Assembly (NCBI RefSeq): GCF_024661895.1
Contig: NZ_CP102453.1
Location: 1,736,001 to 1,800,000, forward strand
Direction: 5' to 3'
From: Fundicoccus culcitae
Lineage (GTDB): Bacteria; Bacillota; Bacilli; Lactobacillales; Aerococcaceae
DNA length: 64,000 bases
The position numbers and the translations under genes are program-made. The notes under the pieces are model-generated. The model ran no database searches. It was not told the DNA's origin and worked only from the letters and a program-made list of their open reading frames with translations. Shown here piece by piece: positions 48,221-59,535 of this stretch; position 1 is the stretch's first letter; the number at the start of each line of letters is the position of its first letter.

Positions 48221-50371
48221 TTATTGTTCAGAATCATTATCTGAAAAAATTGGCTCATCATTTTCAAGCGCTCTTCTGACTTTTGATTCTGATTGATGTG
48301 AAGTAGATCCACCTACAGGAGGTTCTCCATCATTATCATCATTTTTTTCAGAGTTGTCCGCTTCATTCTGACGTTCTTTGATTTCTTCCTGTTCGGCTTT
48401 GGCCTTAGATTCTTCAAAGCTATCAGCTTCTTCAATGGGTTCATCGTTTTGAGAACCATTTTCTGCTGGCATTTTACCTGTTTCAAACAATGATTTTATT
48501 TGACGCGCATCTAGCGTTTCGACTTCTAACAGTTTTTCCGCTATTATATTCAATTGTTCACGGTGTGCGCTAATAATTTCATGTGCTTCATCTAATGCTT
48601 CTCCCATAATACGACGTATTTCAAGGTCAATTTCATAAGCAACTTGTTCAGAGTAATGCGCATTTTGGCCATATTGACGACCCACAAATACTTTTTGATT
48701 GCCTTCGTATTGAATCGTCCCTAATTTTTCAGACATACCATACTCTGTCACCATGCTACGCACAATTTGTGTTGCTTGTTCGAAGTCATTGCTTGCTCCA
48801 GTAGATTGATGGTTAAAGACAATTTCTTCCGCTACACGTCCACCTAACAAGCCTACGACTTGTTGATATAATTCTGTTTCGGTCACAATGAATTGGTCTT
48901 CTTTAGGTAACATGATGGCATAACCACCTGCACGCCCACGGGGTACTATCGTCACTTTATGGACGATTCTGGCTTCACTTAACACCATACCAACAACCGT
49001 ATGACCCGCTTCGTGATAAGCAATTGTCTTACGTTGTTTTTCAGAAATAGCTGAATCCTTCTTAGCAGGACCAGCAATTACCCGATCATGAGCCTCATCA
49101 ACATCCGCAGCCGTAATCGATGTCCGATCAAAACGGGCTGCAATTAAGGCCGCTTCATTAAGTAAGTTTTCTAAGTCCGCCCCAGAAAAACCAGGCGTTT
49201 GTTGAGCAACTACTTTTAAATCCACATCTGGCGCCAATTTTTTGTTGCGTGAGTGCACCTTCAAAATAGCTTCACGGCCTTTAACATCTGGATTGCCGAC
49301 TAAAATCTGACGGTCAAAACGTCCTGGACGAAGCAAAGCAGGGTCTAACACATCTGAACGGTTTGTTGCAGCAATAACGATAACCCCTTCATTGCCTTCA
49401 AATCCATCCATTTCAACTAGTAATTGGTTAAGGGTTTGCTCACGTTCATCGTGTCCACCACCCATACCGGCTCCCCGTTGACGACCAACCGCATCAATTT
49501 CATCAATAAATATTATTGCAGGTGCATTCTTTTTCGCGGTTTCAAACAAATCACGGACACGGCTCGCACCAACACCGACAAACATTTCAACGAACTCAGA
49601 TCCGGATATACTAAAGAACGGAACGCCAGCTTCACCAGCAACGGCTTTAGCTAATAATGTCTTACCCGTTCCTGGAGGCCCTTCAAGTAACACCCCAGCT
49701 GGAATGCGTGCCCCTAAAGCTGTAAAACGTTTAGGGTCTTTTAAAAATTCAACAACTTCAACCAACTCTTGTTTTTCTTCTTCTGCTCCAGCTACATCAT
49801 CAAAGCGAACTTTAACTTTTTGCTTGGAGACATCTTTTGATTTTGTTTTACCAAAATTCATAACACCTTTTCCACCGCTAGCGCCTCCTGATTGCATCAT
49901 AGAGAACATTAAGAAAAATACGGGAACCATTAATATTAAAAAGGGTATGATACTTAACCATAGTCCAGCGCTTGATTCGGATAGTGTTTCAAATTCGGTG
50001 TTGGTCGATAACGCCACCTGTGTAATATAAGCTAGAGTTGTATCATTGCCTAATACACGCGTTTCAAATTGTCGAGTCGAATCGGAGCCTTGGAAAATTT
50101 GAAAGAAATTTTCATCTTCTTCATTAATGGATGTACTATTTACGTATTCACCCGTAATGTTGTAAGCTCCAGATCCAATTTGGATGGTAAAATTATCAAT
50201 TTCGCCATCATTTAAATTTTGTATAAATTCAGTTGATGAAATTTCATCAACCCTAGTGGCGGAATTAAAATCGCCAGCAAAAATTTGAAATATTCCAGCA
50301 ACAGCAAGAAAAATCAATATATAAAATAGTGTTCCGCCAAAAAAATTACGATTTGGATTCGGGTTCTGCAT
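48221..50371 (-). CDS. ftsH: ATP-dependent zinc metalloprotease FtsH
   Basis: About 716 residues. TM1 (about 14-33), an extracellular domain (35-135), TM2 (137-159), AAA+ module with Walker A GPPGTGKT (231-238), Walker B IIFIDEID and the second-region-of-homology [20 protein letters not shown], then the zinc protease with HEAGH. The last ~90 residues are a Glu/Asp/Lys/Ser-rich low-complexity tail. It degrades misassembled membrane proteins and some regulators. A GTG 24 bases upstream overlaps the AGGAGG site, so ATG at 50371 is the start. Part of a tilS-hpt-ftsH unit. Confidence 0.97.
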   Translation of the reverse strand: MQNPNPNRNFFGGTLFYILIFLAVAGIFQIFAGDFNSATRVDEISSTEFIQNLNDGEIDNFTIQIGSGAYNITGEYVNSTSINEEDENFFQIFQGSDSTRQFETRVLGNDTTLAYITQVALSTNTEFETLSESSAGLWLSIIPFLILMVPVFFLMFSMMQSGGASGGKGVMNFGKTKSKDVSKQKVKVRFDDVAGAEEEKQELVEVVEFLKDPKRFTALGARIPAGVLLEGPPGTGKTLLAKAVAGEAGVPFFSISGSEFVEMFVGVGASRVRDLFETAKKNAPAIIFIDEIDAVGRQRGAGMGGGHDEREQTLNQLLVEMDGFEGNEGVIVIAATNRSDVLDPALLRPGRFDRQILVGNPDVKGREAILKVHSRNKKLAPDVDLKVVAQQTPGFSGADLENLLNEAALIAARFDRTSITAADVDEAHDRVIAGPAKKDSAISEKQRKTIAYHEAGHTVVGMVLSEARIVHKVTIVPRGRAGGYAIMLPKEDQFIVTETELYQQVVGLLGGRVAEEIVFNHQSTGASNDFEQATQIVRSMVTEYGMSEKLGTIQYEGNQKVFVGRQYGQNAHYSEQVAYEIDLEIRRIMGEALDEAHEIISAHREQLNIIAEKLLEVETLDARQIKSLFETGKMPAENGSQNDEPIEEADSFEESKAKAEQEEIKERQNEADNSEKNDDNDGEPPVGGSTSHQSESKVRRALENDEPIFSDNDSEQ

Positions 50372-50458
50372 GAGTAATATCTCCCTCCTACTCACTTAAA
50401 AAATTTTTATGAATTACTTTGCATCCTAACAAGTTTAACACATTTATTAAACAAAAAG

Positions 50459-51013
50459 CTATTCTGTTGTTTCTTGATATATCTCTGGTTTCAAAACACC
50501 AACGTAAGGGAGGTTCCGATATTTTTGTTTGTAATCTAATCCATATCCCACCACAAATTCATTAGGAACTTGTATTCCGACATAGTCTGGTATTAAATCC
50601 TTAACTAGTCGACGCTCTGGTTTGTCTAAGAGCGTACATACTTTGACAGATGCCGCTTTACGATATTTTAATAAATCTACAATATACCTTAAGGTTCTTC
50701 CGGTATCAATGATATCTTCTACAATTAAGAAATGTCTTCCTTCTGCTGGTGTGTCTAAATCTTTTAGTATTTTAACTTCACCTGAAGAAACAATGGCTTC
50801 GCCATAACTTGAAACATCCATAAAATCGATTTCTAAGTATACATCCATTTCACGAATGATATCAGCCATAAATAAAGCCGCCCCACGTAAAATACCTACA
50901 ACAACGACTTCTTTACCTGCATAATCTTTGGTCAATTGTGCACCTAGTCGTTTAGTTGCTTCTTTAATTTCTTCAGCTGTGACTAGAACTTCTTTAATAT
51001 CTCTCTCTAACAT
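50459..51013 (-). CDS. hpt: Hypoxanthine(-guanine) phosphoribosyltransferase
   Basis: 184 residues, type I phosphoribosyltransferase. PRPP loop [16 protein letters not shown], flexible-loop region MDVSSYGEA, and C-terminal [21 protein letters not shown]. It salvages hypoxanthine and guanine to IMP and GMP. It lies between tilS and ftsH, an order strongly conserved in Firmicutes. GAGGAG precedes the ATG. Confidence 0.96.
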   Translation of the reverse strand: MLERDIKEVLVTAEEIKEATKRLGAQLTKDYAGKEVVVVGILRGAALFMADIIREMDVYLEIDFMDVSSYGEAIVSSGEVKILKDLDTPAEGRHFLIVEDIIDTGRTLRYIVDLLKYRKAASVKVCTLLDKPERRLVKDLIPDYVGIQVPNEFVVGYGLDYKQKYRNLPYVGVLKPEIYQETTE

Positions 51014-51047
51014 TAGTTCTCCTCTTCATCATCTATTGATAATCATT

Positions 51048-52490
51048 TTAATCAAAATTTGATTGGAATAAAAATACATAATTTATTGTATCAGTTTGTT
51101 GAGGGCTATACAATAACGATTTTGTATCAGGTATTAACCAAATTATTTCATCGTTTTGTAACAACAGCCATTGTAATGGTCGTTGACTTTTCGGCAATTT
51201 GTTATCAATCATAATGCGATTGATTTTTTTATGAAACGGTTGTTCTGACGAACCTAACCGCATGATATCTCCCGCTTTTCGATGGCGTACAGAGAAATTG
51301 AGCGATTCATCGCGAGCCAATTCAACTGTCAAAAAGGCCTCAGCCTCTTCATACATACTTTCAGTTACCTTATCCTCTTGGAAAAAACCCAATTTGGCTG
51401 ATTCGCCTAAAGGATACCATCGGTTGAGTTCTTGAAGCATCACCTTACCATTCTCATAGGCGTGATCCGTCGTCCCCTGGCGAATAAATAGGGTGTCATA
51501 TTCTCTAACTGCTACCCAATCGCCACCGAGTTGAATGCTATAATTGGCATTCTGTTCTCTTTCAACCATCTGATTTAACAAAAATGGCACTTCATTGCTT
51601 AATTGAGGGTAATCTGGGATGAGTAACTCCTCACAAAAGATCATCAAATAGACACACCGCTTAGCTGGATTTAACTGTTCAAGGTATGGCACATGAATTT
51701 GCCATTCTTTTCGATTAGGCTTTGAAAGCCAATGGAGTTCTTCTTCCCAAAAATCATGCAAATGCGCTTGATAACTAATAGCCGATTGTGTAATTAAGCC
51801 ATGGATATTTTTTAAAACATTGGGATTCTCTTTTTCTAAAAGTGGAACAATATGATTTCGCACTCTATTACGGAAATAAGCGGTCTCGGAATTTGTGGAA
51901 TCTTCATGGAATGGTACTTGATATTTATTGGCATAATGGTATAGCTCTTCTTTTGTTATTTCCAAGAGAGGTCGAATCAAATAGAGATTAATCGCTTTGG
52001 GTTCATCCATTAACTTAACCGGCAATTGATAATCTGTTTGAATTCCACGAATGCCTCGAATAGAGGCGCCACGAATCAGTCGCATTAAGACTGTTTCAAT
52101 TTGATCATTCAAATGGTGTCCTGTAACAATGACATTGGTATCCATCGAACGAGCAACTTCAGCAAAAAAACGATAACGTGCTTGCCGAGCATTCGCTTCA
52201 AAGTCGCTCATTGAAGGATTCTCCCAGCGTTGTACGAAGTAAATCAAACCTAATTCTTCTGCTTTCTGCTTGACAAATTGAGCGTCTAAATAACTATCCT
52301 CTCTGACGTTATGATCAAAATGCGCAACAACTAATTGCTTGTTATGCCCTTCAATTGAGGTATTTATTTGATTTAATATTTCCAACAAAACCATCGAATC
52401 AACGCCACCAGATACAGCTAAAACGACCGTATCGGTTAATAGCCACTTAGGATTTTGTTTTAATTGATTAGAAATTTGATGTATTAACAT
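51048..52490 (-). CDS. tilS: tRNA(Ile)-lysidine synthetase
   Basis: About 480 residues. N-terminal PP-loop ATPase AVSGGVDSMVLLEIL, then HFDHNVREDSYLDAQFVKQ, TGHHLNDQIETVLMRLIRG and DSTNSETAYFRNRVRNHIVPLL; C-terminal substrate domain with FSVRHRKAGDIMRLG. It makes lysidine at C34 of tRNA-Ile so it reads AUA. Two ATGs are six bases apart; the second (52490) has the better spacing to AGG. A terminator just upstream suggests a separate transcript from the genes before it. Confidence 0.94.
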   Translation of the reverse strand: MLIHQISNQLKQNPKWLLTDTVVLAVSGGVDSMVLLEILNQINTSIEGHNKQLVVAHFDHNVREDSYLDAQFVKQKAEELGLIYFVQRWENPSMSDFEANARQARYRFFAEVARSMDTNVIVTGHHLNDQIETVLMRLIRGASIRGIRGIQTDYQLPVKLMDEPKAINLYLIRPLLEITKEELYHYANKYQVPFHEDSTNSETAYFRNRVRNHIVPLLEKENPNVLKNIHGLITQSAISYQAHLHDFWEEELHWLSKPNRKEWQIHVPYLEQLNPAKRCVYLMIFCEELLIPDYPQLSNEVPFLLNQMVEREQNANYSIQLGGDWVAVREYDTLFIRQGTTDHAYENGKVMLQELNRWYPLGESAKLGFFQEDKVTESMYEEAEAFLTVELARDESLNFSVRHRKAGDIMRLGSSEQPFHKKINRIMIDNKLPKSQRPLQWLLLQNDEIIWLIPDTKSLLYSPQQTDTINYVFLFQSNFD

Positions 52491-52550
52491 ATCCATCCTA
52501 TATACCCCTACTATTTATGATTCATCTTCAATAAAGCGTCTAAACAAAAA

Positions 52551-52582
52551 GACTCCGAAATGAAAAGGTTCATTTCAGAATC
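52551..52582 (-). terminator. Terminator between the S1-domain gene and tilS
   Basis: 13-bp stem with G-U pairs (52570-52582 with 52551-52563), five-base T run on the minus strand. It divides the mfd-to-S1 unit from tilS-hpt-ftsH. Confidence 0.8.
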
Positions 52583-52600
52583 AACGTATCACTTAAACTT

Positions 52601-53131
52601 TTAATTACGACGACCGCCACGGCCACCTCGTTTACCTTCAGTGTTACGACGCAAAGATGATAAACGGTCCTCACTATCCTTTAAGAAGCTGCTCATTAAT
52701 GAATCAAAGTCGTCACTTTTAGGTGCATCTTTACTTTTTGAATAGCTATCTGTATTAGAAGGTTTATTGGTCGATTTAAACGATTTGTTTTGCTGGAAAT
52801 TGTTGTCTTTAGGTTCAAATTTAGGTTTGCGATTTGGGTTAGCTTGTGATTGGGTGCCTTCTCGATTTCCACGAGGAGTCGATTTATTTTCTGCTGATTC
52901 ATTTGCTTTTCTTAAACTTAAACTAATTTTTCCATCTGGAGCAATTGACAATACTTTCACTTCAATTTCTTGACCCATTGTCAAAACATCATTAATATCT
53001 TTCACGTAATTATCTGATATTTCACTAATATGAATTAAGCCAGATTTATTTTCAGGCAACTCAACAAATGCTCCAAAATGCGTGATACCTGTAACCTTAC
53101 CTTGAACCTTTTGTCCCACTTCGACTGACAT
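52601..53131 (-). CDS. S1 RNA-binding domain protein (YabR-like)
   Basis: 176 residues: one S1 domain (residues 1-75, EVGQKVQGKVTGITHFGAFVELPENKSGLIHISEIS), then a long Asn/Lys/Ser-rich disordered stretch and a C-terminal RRNTEGKRGGRGGRRN tail with RGG-type repeats, likely RNA-binding. Related to the single-S1 proteins next to divIC in Firmicutes (YabR, polyribonucleotide nucleotidyltransferase-like S1). Exact role unclear; ribosome or mRNA binding is the reasonable inference. Last gene of its transcript. Confidence 0.9.
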   Translation of the reverse strand: MSVEVGQKVQGKVTGITHFGAFVELPENKSGLIHISEISDNYVKDINDVLTMGQEIEVKVLSIAPDGKISLSLRKANESAENKSTPRGNREGTQSQANPNRKPKFEPKDNNFQQNKSFKSTNKPSNTDSYSKSKDAPKSDDFDSLMSSFLKDSEDRLSSLRRNTEGKRGGRGGRRN

Positions 53132-53216
53132 ATAACCTAATTTCCTCCTTAAGTTTTGGGTTTCTTGTATTATGAGATATTGTTTCGTTCAGGTCAAGCT
53201 AATTTTGAACAAAACA

Positions 53217-53645
53217 TTACTCTGGTTGACTTTCATTAAAGATTGAATTAGGCGACTGGTTATTTTCACCTAAATCAAAAATAATTTCGTTTGGTTTTGA
53301 ATAATAATAATCGCGACGAGCAATCTCTGCAATATACTCAGGATTTTGGAGTAATTGAAACTCGTCTTGAACCGTTTGATAACGCTGTGCAGCTTGTGTA
53401 TTATCGGCAACAGCTTGTTCATACTCACTTTTGACTTGCTGTGATTGCGTATAGGTTTGATATAAAGGTACAACGAATATACTTAAAACAATCAACAACC
53501 CAATATATAACAAGGCTTTAGAAAATCCTCGAAAACGGTGAGTTGATCGCTTCACATCTGTGTTTATCGGTTTTTGATGACTACTTGGATTTAAATGAAT
53601 GACTTTTTGTTCTTTACGATAGTTACCTTGGAATTCATTGTTCAC
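53217..53645 (-). CDS. divIC: Cell division protein DivIC (FtsB-like septum initiator)
   Basis: About 142 residues: cytoplasmic basic N-terminus, one membrane helix (KALLYIGLLIVLSIFVVPLYQTY, about residues 44-66), an extracellular coiled coil (QQVKSEYEQAVADNTQAAQRYQTVQDEFQLL) and the conserved NPEYIAEIARRDYYYSKPNEIIFDLG tail. It bridges FtsL and DivIB in the divisome. GTG at 53645 sits eight bases after AGGAGG; a GTG nine bases upstream overlaps the site. Position between rqcP and the S1 gene is conserved. Confidence 0.93.
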   Translation of the reverse strand: MNNEFQGNYRKEQKVIHLNPSSHQKPINTDVKRSTHRFRGFSKALLYIGLLIVLSIFVVPLYQTYTQSQQVKSEYEQAVADNTQAAQRYQTVQDEFQLLQNPEYIAEIARRDYYYSKPNEIIFDLGENNQSPNSIFNESQPE

Positions 53646-53725
53646 GAAACTCACCTCCTGTACATATCGAGTATATCAGTAAATAACTTAAATATCTAGC
53701 AAGCAATGGTTATTTTATTATTATA

Positions 53726-53992
53726 TTAATTCTCCAAATCTAAGCGCTCTTCCGATAAAATCGTATACATATTTTCTGCTTCGTCTTTTTTGGTTGTATC
53801 CTTCAATTCATTAACCACTACGGTTAATAAGCGGTTACCAAAACGAATCGTTAACTCATCTTTTTCCATTACATCGCTACTTGATTTAGCAACTTTTCCA
53901 TTAATCGTAATACGACCTTGATCGGCGACTTCTTTTGCAACGCTCCGTCTTTTAATGAGCCGTGATACTTTAAGGTATTTATCTAATCTCAT
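53726..53992 (-). CDS. rqcP: S4-domain RNA-binding protein RqcP (YabO/Hsp15-like)
   Basis: 88 residues: [60 protein letters not shown] is the S4 fold. In B. subtilis the YabO homologue acts with RqcH in alanine-tailing of stalled nascent chains on free 50S subunits. Its ATG overlaps the mfd stop (ATGA, 4 bases), so it is translationally coupled to mfd. Confidence 0.93.
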   Translation of the reverse strand: MRLDKYLKVSRLIKRRSVAKEVADQGRITINGKVAKSSSDVMEKDELTIRFGNRLLTVVVNELKDTTKKDEAENMYTILSEERLDLEN

Positions 53993-56900
53993 GGGCTCAC
54001 CTCACTTTCCTTTGTCTGATTAATTAATTCATTGGCCTGTTGAGCAAATTTTTTCAAATAATTTAGCCATTGGTCGACAGCTTTCCCCTGAATTAAAAAC
54101 TGCACGGTTAAAAGCTCACTATCCCAATCCACTTTTACTTTAGTTGGAATGTCTTGTAAGGCTTCATAGACATTTGGACCAACGAAAAATTGACTGGCTT
54201 CCGGTGTAAAGGTTACTTTAACCCAAACACCTTGTTGTTTAATCATTGATATACCTGCTTCTTGAGCATAATATCTAATTAAAGCCACTTCTAATAAGTT
54301 GGCAACTTCGTCAGGAAATTCACCAAACCGATCAATTAATTGTTCTTGAATATCTCGGTATGCCTCGACGGAGTCAATATTTTGAATGGATTTATACAAA
54401 GCAATCTTTTGTCTTTCATCTTCAATATAAAACGATGGTAAGTAAGCATCAAAGGCGACATCCCATTCCAAATGGTGTCCTTTATAGGTTTGATCAACGC
54501 GCTTATTGCCACGTTTAATATCGACCGCTTCTTTCAACATTTGTGAGTATAAGTCAAAACCAATGGAATCAATAAAACCAGACTGTTGTTTCCCAAGCAA
54601 ATTACCTGCGCCACGAATAGATAGATCGCGCATCGCAATTTTAAATCCAGATCCTAGCTCGGTAAATTCCCGAATAGACTTCAAACGTTTTTCACTCACT
54701 TCACTTAATTGTTTGTCAGGTTCATACATTAAATAAGCAAAAGCAATCCGATGCGTTCTACCAACCCTACCACGTAACTGATACAAAGTTGACAAGCCCA
54801 TATGGTCCGCATTTTCAATAAATAATGTATTGGCATTCGGGATATCCACACCGGTTTCGATGATTGTTGTTGTGACTAGCACATCATAATTACCTTGAAT
54901 AAATTCCATTAAAACAGTTTCTAACTCTAATTCATTCATCTGACCATGAGCTACGGCAATACGTGCTTCTGGGACTAAGTCATGCAATTCCATCGCCCGT
55001 TGTTCAATGGTTGCCACACGATTATATAGGTAAAAAACTTGTCCCCCTCTAGCCATTTCTCTTTCAATCGCTGATTTAATAGCCACTTCATTTCGTTCCA
55101 ACACATATGTTTGTACCGGATAACGGTTGTTCGGTGGCGTCTCAATCAAGGATAAATCACGCACACCAATCATCGACATATGCAGTGTTCGTGGAATTGG
55201 TGTTGCGGTTAGTGTCAGTACATCCACGCTTTGTTTCAATTGTTTTAACCGTTCCTTATGTTTAACACCAAACCGTTGCTCTTCATCGACAATCAAGAGA
55301 CCTAAATCTTGAAAAACAACATCTTTAGATAATAAGCGATGAGTACCAATGACAATATTACATAAGCCAGAAGCTAAATCCTCAATGGTTTTATTTTGAT
55401 TTGCTCGGCTAACAAAGCGACTCAACAAGCCGATTTCAAATGGATAATCGGCAAAACGTTGAATAATTGTATTGTAATGTTGTTGAGCCAAAATCGTTGT
55501 TGGCACTAAAAAGGCTACTTGTTTCCCATCCATAACAGCTTTAAAAATCGCCCGCATAGCCACTTCCGTTTTTCCGTAACCAACATCCCCGACTAAAAGG
55601 CGGTCCATTGGTCGTGCTTTTTCCATATCTTTTTTGATTTCGGCCGTGCTCTTTAATTGATCTTCTGTTTCAACATATTCAAAAGCATTTTCAAATTCGA
55701 CTTGTTCTGCCGTGTCTGCGCTAAAAGCAAAACCTTTTTCACTTTCACGTTTAGCATATAGTTCAATCAATTCATCCGCAATATCTTCAATTTTACTGGC
55801 TACCTTACGTTTAGTTTTTGCCCATTCGGTGCCACCTAGCTTATTCAATTTGGGTGTTCTTGATTCAGACGTGACATACTTTTGAATTAAATGAATTTGA
55901 TCAACCGGAATAAGTAAACGAGAATTATCCTGATATTCCACCGCTAACAAATCACGATGTACCCCATTAATTTCCATGGTTTCCATACCCGTATATTTAC
56001 CAATCCCATGGTTGACATGTACAACAAAATCCCCAACTTCAAGTTCACTATATGACTTAATCCGTTCCGCATTGGTCAATTTTTGTTGTTTAGGTGCTTT
56101 ACGCTTAATTTGATTAAATAGCTCTTTTTCAGTTAAAACGACCCATTTTTCTAGCGGTAATTCAAAGCCGTTCGTTAATTGTCCAACAATGATATTAACA
56201 TAGCCAAGCGTTGGCTTATTATTTGATTGAATCGTTACATGCAGAATCTGATTTTCTTCAAATAATTGTTGAACTTTCGTCGCCCGTTGATGTGTCGGTA
56301 CAACGACTTGAATAATTTTATCTTGTCTTAACCAATGATCGATTTCCGTTTTTACTAAAGGCATTTGGTTGAAAAACTGATTCATACTACGGTATTGATA
56401 ATGATAAAGTTCTGTAAAAGTTATATAAGCAAACCCTCTTTGAATGGTTGACATATAAATTTTTGGAAAAGGCGCATTTCTTAGCAGGTCAACCGCATGA
56501 TGTCGCAAATCCATTCCTGGCATAAGTAGACCTAGCGAGGTTTCATGTTCTAACCAAAATTGATCTTCATCAGCTAACAAACGTTCCTGTTGTTGAATTT
56601 TATCAAATTCAATCATAACCAGACACAGTTCACCTTGCGCGTAATCAATGATTGAATGGTCCTTATACTTTAGTAAGGTAACATAGACATCAGGATACTT
56701 TAAGGGTTCGCCTTGTTCAAGCAAGGCTAATTGCTCTGTCATGCCACGTTCTACAGCTAGTTTAATACCCTCATCATTGATAGTGGTCAACTTCTTATTT
56801 AACTGCTTATGCAATTCCGGCAATAATGATTGTTGTTCTTCAATTGGAAAAATTAAATCTTTAATTGGAGTTAATTTAATACGATCAATATTTTCCATCG

Positions 56901-57534
56901 ATTGTTGTGTCTCACTGTTAAATAATCGAATAGAATCCAATTCGGTATCAAAGAAATCGAGTCGTACAGGGTGTTCTGTATTTAATGGATAAAAATCAAC
57001 AATACTACCACGCACACTATATTCACCCGGTGATTGCACCATCGTTTGGCGTTTATAACCAAACAAATTTAATTTCGCTTCTAATGGCTCTCGCTCTATC
57101 TCAAAACCTATCGATAGTTCAACCACTTCCTTGCGCCATGTTTGAAAAGAAGTCAGACGCTTCCTTACCCCAGCCACAGAGGTTAAAACAATACAAGGTT
57201 TACCTGTATCAAGCGTTTCTAAAACTTCAATTCTTTTGGCTTGATTGTCATACGAAGCGACTGAAAACTCAACGGTCGGCGATTCCTCAGCTGGAAAAAC
57301 TAATACTGGAACTTCAGGTAATAAGTTCAGTAAATCTTCATATAATTGAACCAAAACCATAGGTATTGGAACAACGATAATGAATTGCTTAGGATCCGCT
57401 TCAAACAATTGAGCAAGCAAAACAGCACGTGCACTCCCATCCAAGCCCGTGACTAATTGAGCTTGTTGATTTTGCATGTGTTGATTTAATGATGCAACTG
57501 TCTTTTTAAAGGGGGAATGATATAAACTCTCCAC
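53989..57534 (-). CDS. mfd: Transcription-repair coupling factor Mfd
   Basis: 1181 residues with the complete Mfd layout: UvrB-homology N-terminal modules (1-~340), RNA-polymerase-interacting domain (about 500-570, [28 protein letters not shown]), RecG-like translocase with Walker [48 protein letters not shown] and the translocation-in-RecG motif, then the C-terminal regulatory domain. It removes stalled RNA polymerase and recruits UvrA. GTG start after AAAGGAG. Between pth and rqcP, the standard Firmicutes order. Confidence 0.97.
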   Translation of the reverse strand: MESLYHSPFKKTVASLNQHMQNQQAQLVTGLDGSARAVLLAQLFEADPKQFIIVVPIPMVLVQLYEDLLNLLPEVPVLVFPAEESPTVEFSVASYDNQAKRIEVLETLDTGKPCIVLTSVAGVRKRLTSFQTWRKEVVELSIGFEIEREPLEAKLNLFGYKRQTMVQSPGEYSVRGSIVDFYPLNTEHPVRLDFFDTELDSIRLFNSETQQSMENIDRIKLTPIKDLIFPIEEQQSLLPELHKQLNKKLTTINDEGIKLAVERGMTEQLALLEQGEPLKYPDVYVTLLKYKDHSIIDYAQGELCLVMIEFDKIQQQERLLADEDQFWLEHETSLGLLMPGMDLRHHAVDLLRNAPFPKIYMSTIQRGFAYITFTELYHYQYRSMNQFFNQMPLVKTEIDHWLRQDKIIQVVVPTHQRATKVQQLFEENQILHVTIQSNNKPTLGYVNIIVGQLTNGFELPLEKWVVLTEKELFNQIKRKAPKQQKLTNAERIKSYSELEVGDFVVHVNHGIGKYTGMETMEINGVHRDLLAVEYQDNSRLLIPVDQIHLIQKYVTSESRTPKLNKLGGTEWAKTKRKVASKIEDIADELIELYAKRESEKGFAFSADTAEQVEFENAFEYVETEDQLKSTAEIKKDMEKARPMDRLLVGDVGYGKTEVAMRAIFKAVMDGKQVAFLVPTTILAQQHYNTIIQRFADYPFEIGLLSRFVSRANQNKTIEDLASGLCNIVIGTHRLLSKDVVFQDLGLLIVDEEQRFGVKHKERLKQLKQSVDVLTLTATPIPRTLHMSMIGVRDLSLIETPPNNRYPVQTYVLERNEVAIKSAIEREMARGGQVFYLYNRVATIEQRAMELHDLVPEARIAVAHGQMNELELETVLMEFIQGNYDVLVTTTIIETGVDIPNANTLFIENADHMGLSTLYQLRGRVGRTHRIAFAYLMYEPDKQLSEVSEKRLKSIREFTELGSGFKIAMRDLSIRGAGNLLGKQQSGFIDSIGFDLYSQMLKEAVDIKRGNKRVDQTYKGHHLEWDVAFDAYLPSFYIEDERQKIALYKSIQNIDSVEAYRDIQEQLIDRFGEFPDEVANLLEVALIRYYAQEAGISMIKQQGVWVKVTFTPEASQFFVGPNVYEALQDIPTKVKVDWDSELLTVQFLIQGKAVDQWLNYLKKFAQQANELINQTKESEVSP

Positions 57535-57570
57535 GAAAATACTCCTTTTCTCAAAGTTAAAACAAACTGA

Positions 57571-57595
57571 AGAGGGCTCAATTGATGACCCCTCT
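57571..57595 (-). terminator. Weak hairpin between pth and mfd
   Basis: AGAGGG/CCCTCT (57571-57576 with 57590-57595) with a moderately T-rich tail on the minus strand. Probably partial termination at most, since mfd follows closely. Confidence 0.35.
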
Positions 57596-57621
57596 GACTA
57601 TTATTTAAATAAATATCACTG

Positions 57622-58182
57622 CTAATTATATTGATTCATTAATGAAATAAAGGTTGCTCCATTAGCCCAATCAGTTAGTGCATCAACGGCTTTATCGACT
57701 GCTAAATCAACGGCTATTTGATCATCTTTCCCAAAAGGAGCTAACACATGGTCAACAACTTTCCAGCCATTTTGTGGCCGTCCTATTCCAATGCGGATAC
57801 GATTAAATTTATCACTACCAAGTAAATCAATAATACTTTTTACTCCGTTATGGCCACCCGCACTGCCCGTTTGCCGCAAACGAATCTTCCCGACATCTAA
57901 ATCAAGATCATCATAAATGACGATAATATCTTCCATACCAATCCCAAAATAGGTCATAAAGGGCAAAACCGCTTCTCCAGATAAATTCATATAAGTATAA
58001 GGTTTTAATAGATAAATACGATCCTGATTAATGTGCCAAGTGGTATAATCGCCACGAAACTTTTGATCCGTCATACTTAATTGTTGCTTTTCCATCAAGC
58101 GATCGACAACAGTATAGCCAATATTATGTCTTGTGCCCGCGTACTTTTCACCCGGATTACCTAACCCAACGATTAATTTCAC
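57622..58182 (-). CDS. pth: Peptidyl-tRNA hydrolase
   Basis: 186 residues: MKLIVGLGNPGEKYAGTRHNIGYTVVDRL with the catalytic histidine in TRHNIG, DLDLDVGKIRLRQTGSAGGHNGVKSII and the conserved aspartate in IYDDLD. It frees tRNA from prematurely released peptidyl-tRNA. A GTG nine bases upstream overlaps the AGGG site; GTG at 58182, eight bases after it, gives the canonical MKLIVGLGNPG. Divergent from ldh. Confidence 0.95.
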   Translation of the reverse strand: MKLIVGLGNPGEKYAGTRHNIGYTVVDRLMEKQQLSMTDQKFRGDYTTWHINQDRIYLLKPYTYMNLSGEAVLPFMTYFGIGMEDIIVIYDDLDLDVGKIRLRQTGSAGGHNGVKSIIDLLGSDKFNRIRIGIGRPQNGWKVVDHVLAPFGKDDQIAVDLAVDKAVDALTDWANGATFISLMNQYN

Positions 58183-58344
58183 TTTTTTCACCCTAGCCTT
58201 GTTTTCTCAATGGTTAATTATAGCACACATTCAATTATTGATAAACAAATCAAACGAGCCTAATACGCCTTTGACGATAGGAATAACCGCAACTAGATGC
58301 TTTCTATATGTGAAGATGTAAGCAATCTGTTTCATAGATAATTT

Positions 58345-58410
58345 AAAACTGTTATACAAATTATCATTAAACCCGATATTAATAATGAAACAGTAAAATT
58401 TAACAGTTTT
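58345..58410. promoter_or_regulatory. Spaced inverted repeat in the pth-ldh intergenic region
   Basis: AAAACTGTTA (58345-58354) and TAACAGTTTT (58401-58410), perfect 10-bp inverted copies 46 bases apart, with a further ACAGTAAAATT-like half between. They lie upstream of ldh, so looping or tandem operator binding is possible. Confidence 0.45.
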
Positions 58411-58442
58411 AATATATACTTTATTTTTCACAAATTATATGG

Positions 58443-58448
58443 TATACT
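58443..58448 (+). promoter_or_regulatory. -10 box of the ldh promoter
   Basis: TATACT at 58443-58448, 29 bases before the ATG; no good -35 (TTTATT at 17 bases). A TTCACAA half-site lies just upstream, resembling half of a Rex operator. Confidence 0.4.
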
Positions 58449-58476
58449 TTGCCTATAAATTAATAGGAGTGATGGC

Positions 58477-59445
58477 ATGGAAAGCAGAAAGCACAGTTCC
58501 AAAAACAAAATCATCATCATCGGAGATGGTGCAGTTGGGTCAAGTTTTGCATTCACTTTAGTCACACAGGATATTGGTCGCGAAATAGGAATCATCGATA
58601 TCGATACAAATAAAACCATTGGGGATGCTTTAGATTTATCTTCAGCGCTAGCTTTTACAAATCCTAAACATATTTATTCAGCTAATTACAATGACTGCCA
58701 TGATGCAGATATTGTTGTCATTACTGCTGGTGCCGCACAAAAACCAGGTGAAACACGTCTAGATTTAGTTAATAAGAACCTACGTATTTTTAAAGATATC
58801 GTCTCAAAGGTAGTTGATTCTGGTTTCGATGGTATTTTCTTAATTGCAACCAATCCAGTAGATATTTTAACCTATGCTACATGGAAATTTAGCGGTTTTC
58901 CAAAGGAACGCGTTATTGGTTCAGGAACATCTTTAGATACCGCTCGCTTCCGTCAAGAAATTGCTCAAATAGTCAACGTGGATGCTCGAAATGTTCACTC
59001 CTACATTTTAGGCGAACACGGAGACACAGAATTTCCCGTTTGGTCACACGCTAATATTGGTGGCTTACAAATTTATGAATGGATTAAAGACAATCCCGGA
59101 ACGGACGAAGAAGCCTTAGTCAATATTTTCTTTAAGGTTAGAGACTTAGCCTATGAAATCATTGATAAAAAAGGGGCAACCTATTATGGTATAGCTGTTG
59201 CTTTAGCCCGTATTTGCCACGCTATCTTAGCTGATACACAATCCATTTTTCCTCTATCAGTCTATCTTGACGGGCAATATGGTGAAGAAGATATCTATAT
59301 CGGCGCACCTGCTGTCGTAGGCCGTAATGGTATCGAAGCTGTAATTGAAATTCCGCTAAATGAGCAAGAACAAGCTAAAATGCATCACTCCGCACAAACG
59401 CTCAAACAAGTTTTAAATTCAGGTATGGCTAGTCTTGAAGCATAA
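58477..59445 (+). CDS. ldh: L-lactate dehydrogenase
   Basis: 322 residues. Rossmann NAD site [15 protein letters not shown] (about 12-26), [38 protein letters not shown] with the substrate-binding arginine loop, [14 protein letters not shown], and the active-site [15 protein letters not shown] with the catalytic histidine. It reduces pyruvate to L-lactate and regenerates NAD+, fitting a fermentative lactic acid bacterium. Allosteric (FBP-type) control is usual in the family, not testable here. AGGAG precedes the ATG. Monocistronic, with its own terminator. Confidence 0.96.
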   Translation: MESRKHSSKNKIIIIGDGAVGSSFAFTLVTQDIGREIGIIDIDTNKTIGDALDLSSALAFTNPKHIYSANYNDCHDADIVVITAGAAQKPGETRLDLVNKNLRIFKDIVSKVVDSGFDGIFLIATNPVDILTYATWKFSGFPKERVIGSGTSLDTARFRQEIAQIVNVDARNVHSYILGEHGDTEFPVWSHANIGGLQIYEWIKDNPGTDEEALVNIFFKVRDLAYEIIDKKGATYYGIAVALARICHAILADTQSIFPLSVYLDGQYGEEDIYIGAPAVVGRNGIEAVIEIPLNEQEQAKMHHSAQTLKQVLNSGMASLEA

Positions 59446-59477
59446 CGCATCATTTAATCCATTTTAATCACAAAAAC

Positions 59478-59515
59478 ACGACAGATTTTATTTCGGATAA
59501 AATCTGTCGTATTTT
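59478..59515 (+). terminator. Terminator of ldh
   Basis: 14-bp perfect stem (59478-59491 with 59497-59510), TTCGG loop, then ATTTTAT; an A tract precedes it, so it may also serve veg on the other strand. Confidence 0.9.
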
Positions 59516-59535
59516 ATATGATTTGGAATAATAAA

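Noticed and set aside
58420-58435. Rex operator upstream of ldh
   Set aside because: Only one TTCACAA half-site is present; the partner half is missing.
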